From Echinostoma caproni (lineage: Eukaryota > Platyhelminthes > Trematoda > Plagiorchiida > Echinostomatidae), in the NCBI GenBank assembly GCA_900618425.1, contig UZAN01049616.1, forward strand, positions 10,919 through 21,823: a stretch of DNA of 10,905 nucleotides, given 5' to 3'. Under the pieces are notes generated by a model. The model had not been told where the DNA came from. It saw only the letters and a list, made by a program, of their open reading frames with translations, and searched no databases. A program made the translations under genes and the position numbers. Each line of letters opens with the position of its first letter. The first letter of the stretch is position 1. This document shows positions 8,059-10,905 of this stretch, piece by piece.

Positions 8059-8193
8059 CTTAAGGAACAAGTAGCTCAACGAATGTGCCAAAGTGATGAG
8101 GACACCGAACGTCAATTGAGGCGAATTGTCTTCCAAGCTTGGGGTGCTGAACACCAATTGCACGGATGGTCGGAGCTCTTCCAACTCCTCAGC
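8059..8193 (-). CDS. NUP188: NUP188 exon, 45 codons
   Basis: Internal exon directly following the 175-codon exon. The acceptor is CTGTCTTCTGTGTACAG|GCTGAG and the donor CTTAAG|GTTCGT. The length is exactly 135 nt and only one frame is open, phase 0 at both ends, matching the phase-0 donor of the exon before. The translation starts AEELEELRPSVQLVFSTPSL and ends LAHSLSYLFLK. The part LVFSTPSLEDN...LTFGVLITLAHSL aligns with LSFTTPTFDSE...SFGTLLATVNVAL of vertebrate NUP188 as recalled. Hydrophobic residues here are solenoid helices rather than a convincing membrane span. The complementary strand also has an open frame over this exon, but it lacks equally good splice signals. Confidence 0.82.
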
Positions 8194-8217
8194 CTGTACA
8201 CAGAAGACAGGGAATGA

Positions 8218-8241
8218 GTGTGTGTGTGTGTGGGGGGGGGG
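8218..8241. repeat. (TG)n plus G-run microsatellite in the splice-acceptor tract
   Basis: A TG repeat of about 14 nt runs into ten G's. On the minus strand this is C10 followed by CA repeats, 24-48 nt upstream of the acceptor of the 45-codon NUP188 exon. Confidence 0.9.
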
Positions 8242-8359
8242 ACAGAAACACAACGTGGAAGGTGGTGAGAGAGGATAGAAGGGAATGAATGTAAAATACA
8301 TACAAATTGCTTAATGAAAGCAACTAATCAATTGTTTTGAGGCACATTGTGGACTACAG

Positions 8360-8360
8360 N
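8360..8360. other. Single N flanked by a 7-bp duplication (assembly join)
   Basis: The sequence is ACTACAG-N-ACTACAG. The identical flanks suggest two contig ends with an unrecognised overlap. It lies in the intron between the first two NUP188 exons, so it does not affect coding. Confidence 0.7.
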
Positions 8361-8429
8361 ACTACAGTGAACCGAATTCCAACGATTGTTTCCGAGCTAT
8401 TTTGAGACGGAGGGTGGGGGTGGCGGACT

Positions 8430-8640
8430 GATCGTCTTCGTCGTCATACAGCCGAATACAGGGAAGTGAACTTCACTGATCGCTGCCAAACTCGCAATTC
8501 ATATGCATGGCAATGACGCAACCAACCTAAAGCACTGATGATGTCACTTCGGTTGGTGATGAAACTTTTACAAGCAAATTGACAAGCTCGGCGAAGAGGC
8601 GCAATGGAACTCAGTTCACCCGAGTGATGAGAACCACGTT
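8430..8640 (+). repeat. Fluke LINE/SINE 3'-tail repeat with hammerhead-like core
   Basis: Contains the reverse complement of the dispersed motif (CACTGATCGCTGCCAAACTC, 8473-8492). This is followed by GCACTGATGATGTCACTTCG and GTTGGTGATGAAAC (8531-8564), then CAAGCTCGGCGAAGAG and CTCAGTTCACCCGAG. I recognise this general layout from repeat tails in fluke genomes. CTGATGA ... GAAA with a TCAC/GTGA hairpin between resembles the hammerhead core, but flanking stems I and III are not evident. Confidence 0.5.
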
Positions 8641-8839
8641 TGAATATTTTGTCAACACACCATTTTCAGTACTTTGGTCTGATGAGCATTGACAACAAGA
8701 ACGTCATTGAAGTAGGTTCTCTGTCATGTCCTTCAGTGATTCCAACATGCGGATATGGACATCGAAGATTACTTGTAAAATGCACGCTAGCATTGCATCA
8801 ATCGAAAGCCCAGTCGCGACTGAATGTTAGTTGCAAACT

Positions 8840-9035
8840 GTGTCACGCTCTTATGGACTGTCGAAAAATCCAAGACAAGCATCGGACCTGGATCGCTGAC
8901 CAGCTATTCTCCGACGACATTGCTATTTCTAGAGAAGATCCGGACAGTTTACAGTCGGTAATTGACAGCATCGAATGTGGTATCAAGATGGTAAGTCTGC
9001 AGATCAACACCTCAGAAACGAAATTCCTGATGTGG
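8840..9035 (+). mobile_element. RTE-type reverse-transcriptase fragment (catalytic box region)
   Basis: Within an open frame starting at 8640, the part KIQDKHRTWIADQLFSDDIA, then ISREDPDSLQSVIDSIE and SLQINTSETKFLMWS, is the motif C to D region of an RTE polymerase ('LE/DFADDIAL....DSLQ.......GL.INTSKTK.M.W'). The catalytic box is FSDD instead of the usual YADD/FADD. The sequence differs from the RTE at 958-2205 (LEYADDIF), so it is another RTE lineage. Homology fades after about 9035. Antisense to NUP188, inside its 1.2-kb intron. Confidence 0.7.
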
Positions 9036-9394
9036 TCTATTTCTTTTACAATTAAAAACAAATGTGACAAACAGAACGGGAGCTTATTCACATATTGAAC
9101 AAAAGTTTGGTAATAGTGGGGAGGGAGGGAGGATAACCCACGTAAGACGGACAACAATGAAGCTGTTGACCGTTCGCAGTGAAACTTTACAATAAAAAAA
9201 TATGCGTTTGGGAGACTGATCCACCAGGAGGAAAGCTGAGATGCGATAGAGTTAGGAAACCGTGTGCAGGACAATAAACTTACCCGAATCTATCCTAAAT
9301 GAACCACAATCAGAGCTAGACACTCAGTGAAAACCTTCAAAACCGGAGGGAATTAAACATTNAAACATTCAACCCCCAACCCCCCGATACTCAC
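9036..9394. other. Intron sequence with a second single N
   Basis: No coding signal. At 9362 an N sits between identical flanks (AAACATT-N-AAACATT), like the one at 8360. The stretch ends at the GTGAGT donor of the 175-codon exon. Confidence 0.5.
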
Positions 9395-9919
9395 CATAAA
9401 AAGAGACATTCGACCAAGCAAAGGAATCTGGGTTCCCAGTACACACAAGCACATAATCAGATGTCGTGTGAGGCAGGTCAATTCACTCTCGCCAGAACAC
9501 CGATTCGCATCGCCCAGATCCGGCTCGGGAGCGAACTGCGTGGTCAGTGCCGGCTGAGGACTGTTCACATCCGGAACGCAGCCTCGAACCGATACTGCTG
9601 TTGTGCTACTTGTGCTCGGTGTTTGCGAACGTCTTGGTGAGGCTACCGACCCAGACGTGGCCCGAGTGAGCATGGCCGGGGTCTTTGTGGGAGTCCCAGG
9701 AGTGTTGAGTGCAGTTGTTAGGGGAGTTCCACTGTTGCTACCTCCACCAACACCACCGCCACTGTTCCCGACCGCAGCAGTCATGGTAGCCGATATAAGA
9801 TCCAGTCGCAGCCCGAATCGTTGAAGTAGCACTGAACAGCAATGTAACTGCCACTCGGTCAATTCCCACACAGAGATACTGAATTGTGAACTTGTATTCG
9901 GGCCATAGGTGGAAAAATA
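9395..9919 (-). CDS. NUP188: NUP188 C-terminal-region exon (175 codons, Ser/Thr/Pro loop)
   Basis: Internal exon of a nuclear pore inner-ring scaffold nucleoporin; in known family members NUP188 partners NUP93 and is an alpha-solenoid. The exon follows a strong pyrimidine tract ending in CCCTAG and stops at ATG|GTGAGT, a consensus donor. It is 525 nt, phase 0 at both ends. Residues about 8-44 form helices including VWELTEWQLHCC, matching the 'EW.FH.P.L' stretch near the end of vertebrate NUP188 as I recall it. Residues about 45-140 are a Gly/Ser/Thr/Pro loop with about seven SP/TP sites (TPGTPTKTP, SPRRSQTP), where vertebrate NUP188 also has a Ser/Pro/Ala loop. Residues about 145-175 (LTRHLIMCLCVLGTQIPLL) are again helical. 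Later acceptors (for example after 9879) are possible, but the earlier one keeps more matching sequence. The identity rests on in-order alignment from memory across three exons, not on a search. Confidence 0.8.
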
Positions 9920-10784
9920 CTAGGGTCGAAAACAATAAAGAACGAGAAATGTTTTTTTTTTAGTACGGGGGAGAGGAGTATGGTTGTGAAAAAGTGAATG
10001 GTACCGGGGACAAACAGTTAATGAATAGCAAAAGAAATGAAAGGACAGTAGTCCTTGTGTTTGCATCGTGTGCCATCTACCGCATTTGTTACAGGGAGCA
10101 GTCTTGGAAAACCAACTGGACAGTTGAAGATGCGATAAAAAAAAAGAGCAAACAGACTGTTATTACTGCAAACAACGTACTGTGCCCATATCACATAAAG
10201 AGAGAGAGGCATCAGAGTTTGCAAACAAACGAGTTTGGGTACAGACGAATTGAACTAAAGTGGGCGTGTGCGCGCGCCGCATTTACAAAATAGAAATTTA
10301 CCCGCGACCTATATGTGGTGGTTGACCTGCAGCACAATCGAACTCAAACAGCACCGAGAATCTGTATCGAGAAAAAGTCTGTTTTTAACCCCCCCCCTCC
10401 GCCGCCCACTTTTTTCGTCCACACACGTCTGATTTCAGACTCTGTGCCAAACAAAACGTAGTACAATAATCTTTTTAAAAATAAAAATGTTCCATGATTA
10501 GCTTGTGAACGCAATACTGCCAGGTTGCCCAGGCCAAACCAGGTGGGTTTTCTTGACTAATCCACAATCGGAGCGTTCGGATAGCCAAAGCCTAACTCGC
10601 AAGGCAGCGGGGCGGTGTGAAAACTGCAATCCATTGGGGGCTGGTTTCCAGTTCATCGGATCATACAACCTTTGGATGGGGTCAAACGTCTAAAGTGTTC
10701 AACACACCTCGATGCCCAATCGAGCTGGTAACCACTGTTACAAACACAAAGGTGTTTGCGTGTGGTTCGTAAACCTCTTCTTGG
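9920..10784. other. Upstream NUP188 intron sequence, no exon recognised
   Basis: Starts with the pyrimidine tract of the 175-codon exon's acceptor and a T-run at 9952-9961. Open frames at 9994-10293 (+) and 10224-10018 (-) have no recognisable motifs. A C-run lies at 10389-10397. A repeat-like GC-richer block spans about 10505-10780. The preceding NUP188 exon must lie beyond the window or be too short to see. Confidence 0.35.
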
Positions 10785-10900
10785 TTGGTTTGGAATCAGG
10801 ACTCATAGCCAACTTCGGCCGTGGGAACTACCAGTGGTCCACCAACCCGGCTGCAGCCCCGGAGTTCAGCTTTTCATCCTCTCATTTTAGTGGGAAAATA
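10785..10900 (+). repeat. Penelope-tail-like dispersed repeat, copy R2
   Basis: Collinear with 6900-7012: TTGGTTTGGAATCAGGA, then GAACTACCAGTGG, CAACCCGG, CCCCGGAG and CTCTCATTTT. No Penelope coding sequence is recognised upstream, so it is a solo tail or a part of another repeat. It may extend past the window end. Confidence 0.55.
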
Positions 10901-10905
10901 CCTTC

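Noticed and set aside
8843..9274. 143-residue open frame on the minus strand
   Set aside because: Shadow of the plus-strand RTE polymerase fragment, which shows the recognisable SDD catalytic box.
9353..9871. 172-residue open frame on the minus strand taken as a whole gene
   Set aside because: It runs past the GTGAGT donor at 9394-9389 into the intron and the N, and starts inside the exon. Only 9919-9395 is kept as coding.
9994..10293. 99-residue open frame on the plus strand
   Set aside because: Ends in low-complexity sequence, contains an A-run, and shows no known domain.
10329..10363. Small possible exon on the minus strand (between GATACAG and CTGCAG|GTCAAC)
   Set aside because: Splice-like edges exist, but it is short, weakly supported by phase, and has no match to the expected NUP188 sequence.

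Overview
The window looks like a piece of a parasitic flatworm genome, most likely a digenean fluke. It has a spliced host gene with introns from 86 nt to over 7 kb. Those introns are packed with decayed retrotransposon fragments (RTE, Jockey/CR1-like and Penelope-like) of the kind common in fluke genomes. Base composition looks intermediate rather than strongly AT-rich, which would fit fasciolid, opisthorchiid or Paragonimus-type flukes better than Schistosoma. That placement is inference, not proof. There is no bacterial-style gene, CRISPR array or intact mobile element.

The only host gene I can support runs right to left on the minus strand. I read it as the 3' (C-terminal) part of NUP188, the large alpha-solenoid nucleoporin of the nuclear pore inner ring. 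Exons in order of transcription: 9919-9395 (175 codons, ending at a perfect GTGAGT donor); 8193-8059 (exactly 45 codons); a probable 26-nt microexon at 693-668; 297-168 (43 codons plus one base); and a possible short terminal exon from 81, reaching a stop at 45-43. Intron phases agree throughout. The translated pieces line up in order with the end of vertebrate NUP188 as I remember it, including a Ser/Thr/Pro-rich loop in the same place. None of these exons appears as a clean long open frame, because the longer open frames over them are in the wrong register or run into introns.

The 7.4-kb intron (8058-694) is a transposon graveyard. Left to right it holds: an internally deleted RTE reverse-transcriptase fragment (about 958-2205, +); the 3' end of a Jockey-like LINE (about 2360-2849, +); the 3' end of a second, CR1/R1-like LINE (about 3220-3780, +); a second RTE 3' end (about 3797-3995, +); a tRNA-like SINE remnant (about 4490-4567, -); and two Penelope-like element (PLE) remnants joined head to head (about 5935-4985 on - and 5945-6830 on +). 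Both PLEs keep the linker and GIY-YIG endonuclease region and lack the upstream part of the reverse transcriptase. A possible minus-strand RTE piece lies at about 7440-7740. The next intron (9394-8194) holds a fluke LINE 3'-tail repeat with a hammerhead-like core and another RTE fragment. Both single-N positions are in that intron.

Two dispersed repeats tie the region together. One is a motif of about 40 bp found in four places on both strands. The other is a Penelope-tail-like repeat at 6900, 10785 and, more weakly, 4690-4620. Nearly all LINE fragments lie antisense to NUP188. The most interesting structures are the head-to-head PLE pair, the microexon, and the microsatellite inside the splice-acceptor tract of the 45-codon exon.
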